64,000 nucleotides of DNA. It comes from Bradyrhizobium sp. JYMT SZCCT0180 (GTDB lineage: Bacteria > Pseudomonadota > Alphaproteobacteria > Rhizobiales > Xanthobacteraceae). Of the stretch, positions 33,800-42,564 are shown one piece after another. Below the pieces are notes generated by a model that was not told the DNA's origin, made no database searches, and worked only from the letters and a program-made list of their open reading frames with translations. The stretch spans positions 124,001 to 188,000 of the forward strand of contig NZ_JAFCLZ010000017.1 in the NCBI RefSeq assembly GCF_018130165.1, given 5' to 3'. The translations under genes and the position numbers were made by a program. Position 1 is the first letter of the stretch. Each line of letters starts with the position of its first letter.

Positions 33800-35314
33800 T
33801 TAATTCCACTTCGCGTCATGGCGCGCCAAAACTTCGCGCACGGCATCGACGAGCTTGCTTGCATCGACCTCATATTGGGCTTCGGACTGCTTCTTCAGAT
33901 ATTCCTCGCGGTCCTTGATCTCGGTCAGCCCCGCGCCGAGGATCAGGTCCTTGAGTTGAACCTTGCCGTTCGCCCGCTCGTCCGAGCCCTGGATGATCGC
34001 GCAGGGCGCGTTGCGGCGGTCGGCATATTTCATCTGCTGGCCGAGGCTGTGCTTCGGGTTTCCGAGATATAGTTCCGCGCGGATACCAGCGTTGCGCAGC
34101 GTCGCGACCATTTTCTGGTAATCGGCGATTTCGCCGCCGAACACGGTGACGACGACAGGCCCGACAGCGGGCTTGGTATCGACCTTGCCGATCAGTGTCA
34201 GCGCCGCCTGCAGCCGCGACACGCCGATGGAGAAGCCGGTTGCAGGAACGGGTTCGCCGCGGAAGCGCGAGACGAGACCATCGTAACGTCCGCCGCCGCC
34301 GACCGAGCCGAAACGGACCGGGCGGCCCTTTTCGTCCTTGGTGTCCAGCAGCAGTTCAACTTCGTAGACTGCACCGGTGTAGTATTCGAGACCGCGGACG
34401 ACGGAAGGATCGATACGGATGCGATCCGATGCGTAACCGGATGCTGTGACCAGTTTGGCAATCTCTTCCAATTCGCTGACGCCGGCCTGACCCACGTCGC
34501 TCTTGGCGAGATAAGCATCCGCGGCGGCAATGGCCTCTTTCCAGTCGTCGCGTTTTTGCGTGACGGCCAAAACGATGTCGGCGTCCGCGGCGCTCAGGCC
34601 GGCTCCGTTTGTGAAGTCGCCCTTGCCTTCTTCGCCTCCATCCCATCGTCCGGGACCGAGCAACTTGCGAACTTCGTCGGCCGAAAATTTGTCGAGCTTG
34701 TCGATGGCGCGCAGCACCGTGAGGCGGCGTCCGGCATTCTCCTCGCCGCCGAGACCGATCGCCTCTAACGCCCCGTCGAGCACCTTGCGGTTGTTGACCT
34801 TCACCACATAGCTGCCGCGGGGAATGCCGAGCGCTTCCATGGTATCCGCCGCCATCATGCACATCTCGGCATCCGCGGCCGGCGTCGGCGCGCCGACGGT
34901 ATCGGCGTCGAACTGCATGAACTGGCGGAAGCGACCCGGACCCGGCTTCTCGTTGCGGAAAACCCACCCGAAACGATAGGAACGATAGGGCTTCGGCAGA
35001 GAGTCAAAATTTTCCGCGACATAGCGCGCCAGCGGCGCGGTCAAATCGTAGCGCAGCGAGATCCACTGCTCGTCGTCGTCCTGAAACGAGAACACGCCTT
35101 CGTTCGGCCTGTCCTGGTCGGGCAGGAATTTGCCGAGCGCGTCGGTGAATTCCATCGCCGGGGTTTCCACCGGCTCAAAACCGTAGCGCTCATAGACTTC
35201 GCGGATTTTCTCGACCATCTGCCGCGTCGCCGAGATCGCGGCCGGGCCACGGTCTTCCAGCCCGCGCGGCAGGCGCGCCTTCAGCTTCTGGGGTTTCTTG
35301 GGTTTGTCGGCCAT
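33800..35314 (-). CDS. hisS: Histidyl-tRNA synthetase
   Basis: 504 residues from MADKPKKPQKLKARLPRG at 35314; the longer open frame upstream runs through a repeat and is rejected. Class II motif 2 reads YRSYRFGWVFRNEKPGPGRFR. The histidine-A loop VRGLEYYTGAVYE is present, with GSVGGGGRYDGL and GFSIGVSRL of motif 3. The C-terminal anticodon-binding domain (about 405-500) follows. Its length matches alphaproteobacterial HisRS, which carries an insertion compared with E. coli (424 aa). It charges tRNA-His in the cytosol. Confidence 0.97.
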   Translation of the reverse strand: MADKPKKPQKLKARLPRGLEDRGPAAISATRQMVEKIREVYERYGFEPVETPAMEFTDALGKFLPDQDRPNEGVFSFQDDDEQWISLRYDLTAPLARYVAENFDSLPKPYRSYRFGWVFRNEKPGPGRFRQFMQFDADTVGAPTPAADAEMCMMAADTMEALGIPRGSYVVKVNNRKVLDGALEAIGLGGEENAGRRLTVLRAIDKLDKFSADEVRKLLGPGRWDGGEEGKGDFTNGAGLSAADADIVLAVTQKRDDWKEAIAAADAYLAKSDVGQAGVSELEEIAKLVTASGYASDRIRIDPSVVRGLEYYTGAVYEVELLLDTKDEKGRPVRFGSVGGGGRYDGLVSRFRGEPVPATGFSIGVSRLQAALTLIGKVDTKPAVGPVVVTVFGGEIADYQKMVATLRNAGIRAELYLGNPKHSLGQQMKYADRRNAPCAIIQGSDERANGKVQLKDLILGAGLTEIKDREEYLKKQSEAQYEVDASKLVDAVREVLARHDAKWN

Positions 35315-35330
35315 GGGCGGCGTTGCAACT

Positions 35331-35425
35331 TGTGTAGGGTGGGCAATGCCGCTTCTGGCGCCGCGCTCACCGGGAAAAACAGGTGGGCTCGTTTCGCTGG
35401 GCCCATCCCTCGCACTTAGCCCACC
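35331..35425. repeat. Decayed family-B inverted repeat
   Basis: The left end TGTAGGGTGGGCAATGCCGC matches the family-B arm, but the right end (CTTAGCCCACC) has lost several bases of complementarity. It lies between the DUF2314 gene and hisS. Confidence 0.55.
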
Positions 35426-35459
35426 GGGCCGGTTTTGACCAGAACGTCCTGCCCGGCGT

Positions 35460-35987
35460 TTAGGGAGTTTCCATCCTGGCACGCAGCGCATCGGCGTCGG
35501 CCTTCGACATCTTCTTCAGCATCGGCCGGATGGTCTCGCCGCCGACGATCTTGCCGTTCCGCAAGAACATCCAATCCGAGATGTCGGCCTCCCTGAACTC
35601 GGCCAGGTCGCCGGCCCGCTTGCCGGGCAAATGGCGCGGCGCATTGGCGAACCTGCCCGAATAGCGGCCGTCTCCGATCTTCTTCACCTCGGCCATCCAG
35701 ATATGTTCGCCACTGTTGTTCGGATATGGAAACCGCGCCTTGAGAGAGTGACCGGTCTCCGACGGTTTTGGCGCGTCGTAGGAGGCCCAGAATTTCGGCA
35801 GCGTGGACCGCGCCTGCGCGATCGCAGCATTGATCTCCGGGTCGCCGTTGCGAAAGTCGATCACGGGGGAACGGTCTTCGGCCCTGACACTCGTTGTGGG
35901 GGAGCCGAGAAGCGCAAGCGCCGCCGCGAAGGCGGCCGCCACGACGCATTTCGAGCATGTCGAGAGGGCTGAGCTCATTGTAACCAT
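35460..35987 (-). CDS. DUF2314 domain protein, secreted
   Basis: 175 residues from the ATG at 35987 (an ATG at 35978 is also possible). A signal peptide ends TSVRAEDRS at about residue 38. The mature part reads DPEINAAIAQARSTLPKFWA, then GHSLKARFPYPNNSGEHIWMAEV and ISDWMFLRNGKIVGGETIRP, the pattern of DUF2314 (a beta domain resembling YwqG/Imm-type folds). The last 20 residues are helical and basic. Its periplasmic role is unknown. It is upstream of hisS on the same strand but separated by a decayed repeat. Confidence 0.85.
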   Translation of the reverse strand: MVTMSSALSTCSKCVVAAAFAAALALLGSPTTSVRAEDRSPVIDFRNGDPEINAAIAQARSTLPKFWASYDAPKPSETGHSLKARFPYPNNSGEHIWMAEVKKIGDGRYSGRFANAPRHLPGKRAGDLAEFREADISDWMFLRNGKIVGGETIRPMLKKMSKADADALRARMETP

Positions 35988-36214
35988 TTCACGCACCGCT
36001 ATCCGCAAGTCCGGAGTTGGTCGCGCAAGGGGGCGAAACAGTTCATGGGCTGGCAGAGGCAAAGGGCAGTTGCTCCGACGTTCCCCGGATGCTGCGCAGC
36101 GCGCCGCAGGCGTGGTGCGCTGCTGATCCGGGGTCCATCCATGTAGGTGCCATGGGTCCCGGCTCTGCGGCGCAGCGTTGCACGCTGCACCGCGTCCGGG
36201 ACACGGAGAGCGCC

Positions 36215-37105
36215 TTACGCCGCTGCTGCCTTGCCCCCGGGCTGCACTTCGACCGCAAAATCCGCCATCAGCTGTTCCGAGATCTTGCCGGGCGTGAACT
36301 TCCACTCGGCGATCTCAGCCACCGGTGTCACCTCAGCGGCGGTGCCGGTGATGAAGCATTCCGTAAAGCCCGAGAGCTCCTCCGGCATGATGCGGCGTTC
36401 GATCACTTCGATGCCGCGACGCCGCGCGAGATCGATTGCGGTGGCGCGGGTGATGCCGGCGAGGAAGCAGTCGGCGATCGGGGTGTGTATCTTGCCATCG
36501 GCGATGAAGAAAATGTTGGCGCCGGTGCATTCGGCGACCCGCCCCTGCCAGTCCAGCATCATGGCGTCGGCATAGCCGGCACGCTCCGCTCTGTGCTTTG
36601 AGATGGTGCAGATCATGTAGAGACCCGAGGCCTTCGCCATCGCCGGGATCGTCATCGGATCGGGGCGCCGGTATTCGGCAAGGCACATGCGGATGCCTTT
36701 CATCTTGGTGGCCGGATCGAAATAGCTCGGCCAGTCCCAGGCGGCGATCGCCAGATGAATGGTGTTTGAGGACGCCGACACGCCCATCATCTCCGAACCG
36801 CGCCAGGCGATCGGGCGAAGATAGGCATCAGGCAGATTGTTGTTGTCGATGACGAGCTGCTTGGCGGCATCGATCTCGGCGACCGAATACGGAATCTCGA
36901 AATCGAGGATGTTGGCCGAATTCTTCAGCCGCTCGGAATGTTCCGTGCTCTTGAACACCCTGCCGCCATAGGCGCGCTCGCCCTCGAACACGCAACTCGC
37001 GTAATGCAGGCCGTGGGTCAGCACATGGACGTTGGCGTCAGCCCACGGCACGAGCTTGCCATCGTACCAGATGACACCATCGATCTTGTCGAAGGAAATT
37101 CCCAT
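36215..37105 (-). CDS. ilvE: Branched-chain amino acid aminotransferase (IlvE, short form)
   Basis: 296 residues, fold type IV PLP enzyme, from ATG 37105 with GGGAGAGAGG upstream. The conserved THGLHYASCVFEGERAYGG, YLRPIAWRG, the PLP lysine in TISKHRAERAGYADAMMLD and GTAAEVTPV are all present. The length and motifs fit bacterial IlvE (group I, about 300 aa). It catalyses the last step in Leu/Ile/Val synthesis. A second, longer BCAT-type gene lies immediately upstream at 37225-38301, so this genome has two isoenzymes side by side. Confidence 0.94.
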   Translation of the reverse strand: MGISFDKIDGVIWYDGKLVPWADANVHVLTHGLHYASCVFEGERAYGGRVFKSTEHSERLKNSANILDFEIPYSVAEIDAAKQLVIDNNNLPDAYLRPIAWRGSEMMGVSASSNTIHLAIAAWDWPSYFDPATKMKGIRMCLAEYRRPDPMTIPAMAKASGLYMICTISKHRAERAGYADAMMLDWQGRVAECTGANIFFIADGKIHTPIADCFLAGITRATAIDLARRRGIEVIERRIMPEELSGFTECFITGTAAEVTPVAEIAEWKFTPGKISEQLMADFAVEVQPGGKAAAA

Positions 37106-37224
37106 GGCCTCTCTCCCAGTTTGACCGCGCACGCGCGCGCGACTCCGCGAGGCGTGCGCGGCCCCGTGCTCAAATCAATGAAACGCTGCTTGTCTCAAGA
37201 GGCGGCGGAAGATTCCGCCGCCGG

Positions 37225-38301
37225 TTACAGGACCTTTCGGATCCACTCGTGCGGGTCGTCCGCACGGCCGTACTGGATGTCGACCAGCTTCTTGCGCATC
37301 CCCATCGCGACGGGGCCGGCAGCGCCGCCGCTGATGAGGAAATCGCCGCTCGCCGAACATACCTTGCCGATCGGCGAGATCACCGCGGCCGTGCCGCAGG
37401 CGAAGGCTTCTTTCAGCTTTCCGCTGGCGGCGTCGCTGCGCCACTGGTCGATCGTGTAGAGTTCTTCACGCACGCGCGTGCCCGAATCCTTGGCCAGCGC
37501 AATGATCGAATCCCGCGTAATGCCGGGCAGGATGGTGCCGAGCGGCGGCGTCAGCAGCGAGCCGTCGTCGAACACGAAGAACACGTTCATGCCGCCGAGT
37601 TCCTCGACGTTGCGGCGCTCGACCGCATCGAGGAACACCACCTGGTCGCAGCCGTGCTCGATCGCCTCGGCCTGTGCGCGCAGGCTGGCGGCGTAATTGC
37701 CGCCGCATTTGACGGCGCCGGTGCCGCCGATCGCGGCACGCGTGTAGTTCTCCGACACCCAGATCGACACCGGCGCGGGTCCGCCCTTGAAATAGGAGCC
37801 GACCGGCGAGGCGATGACGGAAAAGATGTACTCGGAGGAAGGCTTGACGCCGAGGAAGGTCTCGCTCGCGATCATGAAGGGCCGCAGATAGAGGCTGCCC
37901 TCGCCGCCGGGTATCCAGGCGCTGTCGATGCGCACCAGTTGTTCGACCGCTTCGATGAAGACGTCCTCGGGGATCGGCGCCATCGCCATGCGCTCGGCCG
38001 AATTCCTGAAGCGCCTTGCATTGGCGTCGGGACGGAACAGGTTCACGCCGTTGTCGCGCTTGTAGGCCTTGAGGCCTTCGAAAATCTCCTGCGCGTAGTG
38101 CAGCACGGCGGCGGCCGGATCGAGCGGAAAATTGGCGCGGGATTCGACCCGCGCGTCATGCCAGCCCTTGGCCTGGTTGTAGCGGACGATCGCCATGTGA
38201 TCGGTGAAGACCCGGCCGAAGCCGGGGTCCGCGAGCTTTGCCGTGCGCTCCTGCTCGGATGTCGGAGTGGGCGTTGGCCGGATTTCGAATTTCAAACTCA
38301 T
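37225..38301 (-). CDS. ilvE: Branched-chain amino acid aminotransferase (BCAT2-like, long form)
   Basis: 358 residues from MSLKFEIRPTPTPT at 38301. The PLP-lysine region GTGAVKCGGNYAASLRAQ and the signature ELGGMNVFFVFDDG, with LTPPLGTILPGITRDSII, fit the longer BCAT family (group II, eukaryote-like, about 360 aa). Its substrates are the branched-chain keto acids and Glu. It reads into the shorter ilvE after 119 bases, so co-transcription is likely. A MarR-type gene is divergent on the other side. The two isoforms may serve synthesis and degradation separately (inference). Confidence 0.94.
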   Translation of the reverse strand: MSLKFEIRPTPTPTSEQERTAKLADPGFGRVFTDHMAIVRYNQAKGWHDARVESRANFPLDPAAAVLHYAQEIFEGLKAYKRDNGVNLFRPDANARRFRNSAERMAMAPIPEDVFIEAVEQLVRIDSAWIPGGEGSLYLRPFMIASETFLGVKPSSEYIFSVIASPVGSYFKGGPAPVSIWVSENYTRAAIGGTGAVKCGGNYAASLRAQAEAIEHGCDQVVFLDAVERRNVEELGGMNVFFVFDDGSLLTPPLGTILPGITRDSIIALAKDSGTRVREELYTIDQWRSDAASGKLKEAFACGTAAVISPIGKVCSASGDFLISGGAAGPVAMGMRKKLVDIQYGRADDPHEWIRKVL

Positions 38302-38644
38302 TGTCTTGCTTCCCGCCCTTGCTTCCTGCTGTCGGAACCGGTGCGTTTCCTGGCGCAGGCCTGTTTCGTCAAGCCTGCTTGCTTGATTGGTCCGAACTTC
38401 ACCACCACCGGCCTTGCCGCTGGTTTCCATCGCTGGCAAGTCCCTTGAGGACACGCTTTTGCGGAGTGCCGAAGTCCAGTATGTTTGCGCAAATGCCGCT
38501 CGACAATCGCACGGTAGTCCAATTCGCGGCCGTTGCCGCCATCGCTGGCTTACTCCGGCCGCCCCTAACGTTGCCAAGGCCGAAACGACTTAAAGTTTCG
38601 TCGTGGCTGGTAGTTTTGTAACATTGAACCCAAGATATGTCAAC
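38302..38644. other. Divergent promoter region between ilvE and the MarR-type gene
   Basis: 343 bases without an ORF that has a ribosome-binding site. It contains CGAAAC-N8-GTTTCG at 38581-38600 and runs into the palindrome at 38636-38656. Both could be operators for the MarR-type product. Confidence 0.5.
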
Positions 38645-38656
38645 ATGACTGACATA
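38636..38656. promoter_or_regulatory. Operator-like palindrome over the MarR gene start
   Basis: TATGTCA-N7-TGACATA is a perfect 7-bp inverted repeat whose spacer contains the ATG at 38645. Binding of the MarR dimer here would block its own expression. Confidence 0.6.
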
Positions 38657-39196
38657 AATTTCTCGAGGCCTGCCGGTGACCCTGATTCGAGGGGGCCTGA
38701 CGGTGTGTCGCCGGCCCCGCGCGCGGGCGAATTGCGCTGGGATATCATCGAGCTCCTGTTCTTCGCCTATCGCGACTTCGTCGGCGATGCCGACCATGAG
38801 CTCGAGGCGTTCGGGTTCGGCCGCGCCCATCACCGGGTGATGCATTTCGTCCACCGCTATCCCGGCCTCAAGGTCGCCGACCTCCTGGACGTATTGCGCA
38901 TCACCAAGCAGTCGCTGGGCCGGGTGCTCAAGCAGTTGCTGGACGAAGGCTATATCGTGCAAAAGACCGGCAATAACGACCGCAGGCAGCGCCTTCTCTA
39001 CGCCACGGCGAAGGGCGAGGCCCTGGTGGGCAAGCTCGCCGGGCTGCAGACCGATCGCATCAACCGCGCCATGCAGGACATCGATACCGCCGGCCAGGAA
39101 GTGCTGCGGCAGTTCCTGCGCGCGATGATCGATCGCGACGATCCGGACAAGGTGCTGGAGACGATCTTCGGCAGCGGAAAGAAGCCAAGGGAGTGA
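38645..39196 (+). CDS. MarR family transcriptional regulator (PetP-like)
   Basis: 183 residues from the ATG at 38645; a GTG at 38603 would add 14. A winged helix-turn-helix domain is clear: ELEAFGFGRAHHRVMHFVHR, recognition region ITKQSLGRVLKQLLDEGYI and the wing NDRRQRLLYATAKG. It overlaps the response-regulator gene downstream. A MarR-type protein followed by an OmpR-type regulator recalls petP-petR of Rhodobacter and its Rhizobiales counterparts. The perfect palindrome over its start suggests autorepression (inference). Confidence 0.88.
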   Translation: MTDINFSRPAGDPDSRGPDGVSPAPRAGELRWDIIELLFFAYRDFVGDADHELEAFGFGRAHHRVMHFVHRYPGLKVADLLDVLRITKQSLGRVLKQLLDEGYIVQKTGNNDRRQRLLYATAKGEALVGKLAGLQTDRINRAMQDIDTAGQEVLRQFLRAMIDRDDPDKVLETIFGSGKKPRE

Positions 39197-39198
39197 CC

Positions 39199-39942
39199 GT
39201 GGCCCAAGGAACTGCCAACCCAACCGTCGCCGCAGCCACCGTGCGGTCGCCGCGGCAAATGGCCGACGACGCCCCGCATCTGCTGCTGGTCGACGACGAC
39301 CGCCGTATCCGCGACTTGCTGTCGCGCTTCCTGTCCGGCGAGGGCTATCGCGTCACGACCGCGGCGAGCGCCACCGACGCCCGCGCCAAGCTGCTCGGCC
39401 TGCATTTTGATCTTCTGATCCTCGACGTCATGATGCCCGGCGAAACCGGCTTCGATCTCGCCCGCTTCATCCGCACCTCCTCCTCGGTGCCGATCATCAT
39501 GCTGACGGCGCGCCATGAGGCGGAAGCCCGCATCGAAGGCCTGCAGATCGGCGCCGACGATTATGTGGCGAAACCCTTCGAGCCGCGCGAACTGGTCTTG
39601 CGGATCGGCAACATCCTCAAGCGCACCGCAACGCCGGCAGTTGAAGCGCTGGAGCAGATCGCGTTCGGGCCCTACGTCTATCATCTCGAACGCGGCGAAC
39701 TGCGCGAAGGCGATGAGATCATCCACCTGACGGACCGCGAACGCGAGATGCTGCGCATCCTGAGCCTGAGCCCCGGCGAGACCGTGCCGCGCGCGGCACT
39801 GACCGGCGGCGGCACCGTCAACGAGCGCGCCGTCGACGTGCAGATCAACCGGCTGCGCCGCAAGATTGAAAAAGATCCGGCCAATCCGTTGTTCCTGCAG
39901 GCGGTGCGCGGCATCGGCTATCGCCTGGTGGCGTCGCCGTGA
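39199..39942 (+). CDS. OmpR family response regulator (PetR-like)
   Basis: 247 residues. Two GTG starts exist; 39199 is used because AAGGGA lies 6 bases before it and abuts the one at 39193. The receiver has the acidic pocket LLVDDDRRIRD, the phosphoacceptor Asp in LILDVMMPG, Thr in IIMLTARH and Lys in YVAKPFEP. The C-terminal winged helix (about 145-245) has LTDREREMLRILS and VNERAVDVQINRLRRKIEKD. It sits between the MarR gene and the histidine kinase, in one operon. Its targets are unknown here; PetR in Rhodobacter concerns cytochrome genes. Confidence 0.94.
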   Translation: MAQGTANPTVAAATVRSPRQMADDAPHLLLVDDDRRIRDLLSRFLSGEGYRVTTAASATDARAKLLGLHFDLLILDVMMPGETGFDLARFIRTSSSVPIIMLTARHEAEARIEGLQIGADDYVAKPFEPRELVLRIGNILKRTATPAVEALEQIAFGPYVYHLERGELREGDEIIHLTDREREMLRILSLSPGETVPRAALTGGGTVNERAVDVQINRLRRKIEKDPANPLFLQAVRGIGYRLVASP

Positions 39943-39961
39943 GCCAAACGAACCAAGCGCG

Positions 39962-41347
39962 ATGAGCACGCTCGACACCGGCCTCACGCTGATCCGCACC
40001 GCCGCCGGCCGGGTCTCCAAGGTCAATGGCTGGATGGGCAACGCGTTCAAGGGCTGGATGCCGACCGGCCTCTACGCCCGCGCGCTCTTGATCATGATCG
40101 TGCCGATGGTGGTGCTGCAGACCGTGGTCGCGTTCGTGTTCATGGAGCGGCACTGGAACACGGTGACGCGGCGCCTGTCGGCTGCCGTGGTGCAGGATAT
40201 CGCCAGCCTGATCGACATCTACAAGTTCTTTCCGCAGGACAAGGACCGCGCGCAATTGCGCCTCGTCGGGCAGCGGCTGCAGCTCGTGGTTGATTTTCTC
40301 CCGGTCGGCGACATGCCGCCCCCCGGGCCGAAGCCGTTCTTCTCACTGCTCGACCAGACCCTGTCGGCACAGATCGGCCGCCAGATCCGCCGCCCGTTCT
40401 GGATCGACACCGTCGGCAAATCCAACCTCGTTGAGATCCGCATTCAGCTCGATGACGCCGTGATGCGTATCTTTGCGCAAAGAAGCGCGGCCTATGCCTC
40501 CAATTCGGAGATCTTCATCTTCTGGATGCTGGGAACGTCCTCGATCCTGTTGATCGTCGCGGTGCTGTTCCTGCGCAACCAGATCAGGCCGATCCTGCGG
40601 CTCGCCGACGCCGCCGAAAGTTTCGGCAAGGGCCGCGAGGCGCCGAACTTCCGTCCCCGCGGCGCGCGCGAAGTGCGGCGCGCGGCGCAGGCCTTCCTGG
40701 AAATGAAAGCCCGCATCGAGCGTTCGATCGAGCAACGCACCGCGATGCTCGCCGGCGTCAGCCACGATCTGCGCACCATCCTGACCCGCTTCAAGCTCGA
40801 GCTCGCGCTGATCGGCGACGTTCCCGAGGTCGACGGCATGCGCAAGGACGTCGACGAGATGTCCGCGATGCTCGAGGCCTATCTCGCCTTTGCCCGCGGC
40901 GACAGCGGCGAGGTCGCGCAACCGACCGACATGTCGATGGCGCTGGAGGAGTTGCGCAGCGATGCCGAGCGCCACGGCCACACCGCGACGGTGGCGTTCC
41001 ACGGCCTGCCGGTCGTGACCGTCAAACCGGCCTCGTTCAAGCGCTGCCTCGCCAACCTCGTCTCCAACGCCGCGCGGCACGCCAACACGATTTCGATCAC
41101 CGGCCATCGCGACCACCGCTATCTGACGGTCACGATCGACGACGATGGGCCGGGCATTCCGGCCAACATGCGCGAGGAAGTGTTCAAGCCGTTCCTGCGG
41201 CTCGACGACGCCCGCAACCAGGACGAAGGCGGCACCGGCCTTGGGCTGGCGATCGCCCGCGACATCGCCCGTTCGCATGGCGGCGACATCACGCTCGGCG
41301 ACAGTCCGATGGGCGGATTAAGGGCGGCGGTCAGGGTGCCGGTTTGA
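39962..41347 (+). CDS. Sensor histidine kinase (EnvZ-like)
   Basis: 461 residues from ATG 39962. A first transmembrane helix (LLIMIVPMVVLQTVVAFVFM, about 42-61), a periplasmic domain of about 115 residues and a second helix (WMLGTSSILLIVAVLFL) come first. A HAMP-type linker follows. The H-box is MLAGVSHDLRTILTR, with the ATPase N-box NLVSNAARHA, G1 DDDGPGIP and G2 GGTGLGLAIARDIA. It is the cognate kinase of the response regulator 19 bases upstream. The sensed signal is not readable. Confidence 0.94.
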   Translation: MSTLDTGLTLIRTAAGRVSKVNGWMGNAFKGWMPTGLYARALLIMIVPMVVLQTVVAFVFMERHWNTVTRRLSAAVVQDIASLIDIYKFFPQDKDRAQLRLVGQRLQLVVDFLPVGDMPPPGPKPFFSLLDQTLSAQIGRQIRRPFWIDTVGKSNLVEIRIQLDDAVMRIFAQRSAAYASNSEIFIFWMLGTSSILLIVAVLFLRNQIRPILRLADAAESFGKGREAPNFRPRGAREVRRAAQAFLEMKARIERSIEQRTAMLAGVSHDLRTILTRFKLELALIGDVPEVDGMRKDVDEMSAMLEAYLAFARGDSGEVAQPTDMSMALEELRSDAERHGHTATVAFHGLPVVTVKPASFKRCLANLVSNAARHANTISITGHRDHRYLTVTIDDDGPGIPANMREEVFKPFLRLDDARNQDEGGTGLGLAIARDIARSHGGDITLGDSPMGGLRAAVRVPV

Positions 41348-41370
41348 TTTGCTGCCGGATTGGGGCCTTC

Positions 41371-41509
41371 ATCCTTCGAGACGCGCGAAGACGCGCTCCT
41401 CCAGCGACAACGGCAAAGCCGTTGCGCGGGGATGAGGTTTGGCAGTTTCAGATGAGACGCTAGACCCTCATGGTGAGGAGCGCGGCGAAGCCGCGCGTCT
41501 CGAACCATG
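41371..41509. repeat. Intergenic inverted repeat, family D
   Basis: ATCCTTCGAGACGCGCGAAG near the left end pairs with CGCGCGTCTCGAAC near the right, and CTCATGGTGAGGAGC lies between. It is related to 33671-33797 and lies between convergent genes. Confidence 0.65.
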
Positions 41510-41547
41510 CGGCCACCAGATGAGGAAACATAGCCGCCTGACTTCCG

Positions 41548-42084
41548 CTACTTCTTCGGCAACAGGCCCTTCAGCTTTTCCATGTCCTTGAGGTTTATCT
41601 TCATGCCGCCGGGCATGATGATGTCGCCGGGCTTTTGATCGGCCTTGCAGGCCCCTAGCCACTTCGCCTCGATCGTGGTGGTGGAGTCGCGCGGCACGCC
41701 GGCCGGAGCCCCGGTGCTGTTCGAGGTCGACTTCACGGTGTAGGCGGAGTTGAAATCGCCGGTGATCTCGGCACGCGATTTGACCGACATGCCGCCGGAG
41801 CCGCAGACGGAATCGGTGACGTAGCCGGTCGCGGTCTTCTGGATATCGTTTTTCGAGCAGACGTCCTTGGCCATCGGCGAGAACGAGGTGCTCATATCCT
41901 TGTCGGTGGTCGCGTCGGTGCACTGCTGCATCGTCATCTCGGGCACCGGCGAGCCGGTCTGCACCACCTTCATTTCCCACAGGCCGGCCTTGCGCACCGG
42001 CAGCTCGACGGCGCCGGCATGGCTCGCAGGCCACACGGCGAGCAGGCCAAGCGCCAAACAAAATGAATGAAGCTGTCGCGCCAT
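41548..42084 (-). CDS. DUF3617 domain protein, secreted
   Basis: 178 residues. A signal peptide ends HAGAVEL (about 25). The mature sequence reads RKAGLWEMKVVQTGSPVPEM and TMQQCTDATTDKDM, with FNSAYTVKSTS and WLGACKADQKPGDII, the pattern of DUF3617. Four to five Cys residues suggest disulfides in the periplasm. This is a common proteobacterial secreted family with no known function. It is the first of two secreted proteins on this strand. Confidence 0.88.
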   Translation of the reverse strand: MARQLHSFCLALGLLAVWPASHAGAVELPVRKAGLWEMKVVQTGSPVPEMTMQQCTDATTDKDMSTSFSPMAKDVCSKNDIQKTATGYVTDSVCGSGGMSVKSRAEITGDFNSAYTVKSTSNSTGAPAGVPRDSTTTIEAKWLGACKADQKPGDIIMPGGMKINLKDMEKLKGLLPKK

Positions 42085-42126
42085 GCTCGCGCTCCGCTGG
42101 TCGTGGATCAGGCGTTCAGGTCCGGC

Positions 42127-42417
42127 TCAGTAGAGCGTGCGCAGCGGCCGGGCGTTGGCCCCATAGGGCACCCAGCGGCAGGCGAAGGAGACGTATCCGC
42201 CGTCATAGGGCTGCACCGCGAGGAATTTCACCACCTTGCCGTAGCCGGCGCAGTGATCGACCGCGAGCTGGCGCGCATCCGCCTGCCTGGCCAGCGAATA
42301 GGCGATAATGCCGCCGGTATCATTGCCCTTGAACGGCGGCACCCAGTCGGCCTGCGCCGGCGCAGCCGCCAGCAACCCGCATATCGCAACCAGGCACGCG
42401 GCCCCAATTCTCTGCAT
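42127..42417 (-). CDS. Small secreted hypothetical protein
   Basis: 96 residues from the ATG at 42417, which has GGAG about 6 bases upstream; an ATG at 42429 has none. After a signal peptide ending APAQADWVP, the mature 70 residues include KGNDTGGIIAYSLARQADAR, the pair HCAGYGK / FACRW (two Cys, probably a disulfide) and a C-terminal tail. It resembles short DUF-type periplasmic proteins of Bradyrhizobium, but no family is certain. It is upstream of the DUF3617 gene by 42 bases and probably co-transcribed. Confidence 0.75.
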   Translation of the reverse strand: MQRIGAACLVAICGLLAAAPAQADWVPPFKGNDTGGIIAYSLARQADARQLAVDHCAGYGKVVKFLAVQPYDGGYVSFACRWVPYGANARPLRTLY

Positions 42418-42564
42418 CGCCGACTCCATTTCGCTGAGGTCACCATAGAGTGCGCCGGCGGCTGTGAAAAGAATGGGTTACGGCCGACCCCCTACTTGTC
42501 TGCAAGGTGTTGCCGCGCTGCACTTGACCTCGTCCGGGCTTCACGGCACGGTCCGGAGGGTTGG

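Noticed and set aside
35315..35491. N-terminal extension of HisRS upstream of 35314
   Set aside because: It runs through a decayed inverted repeat and has no similarity to HisRS; the conserved start is MADKPKKPQ.
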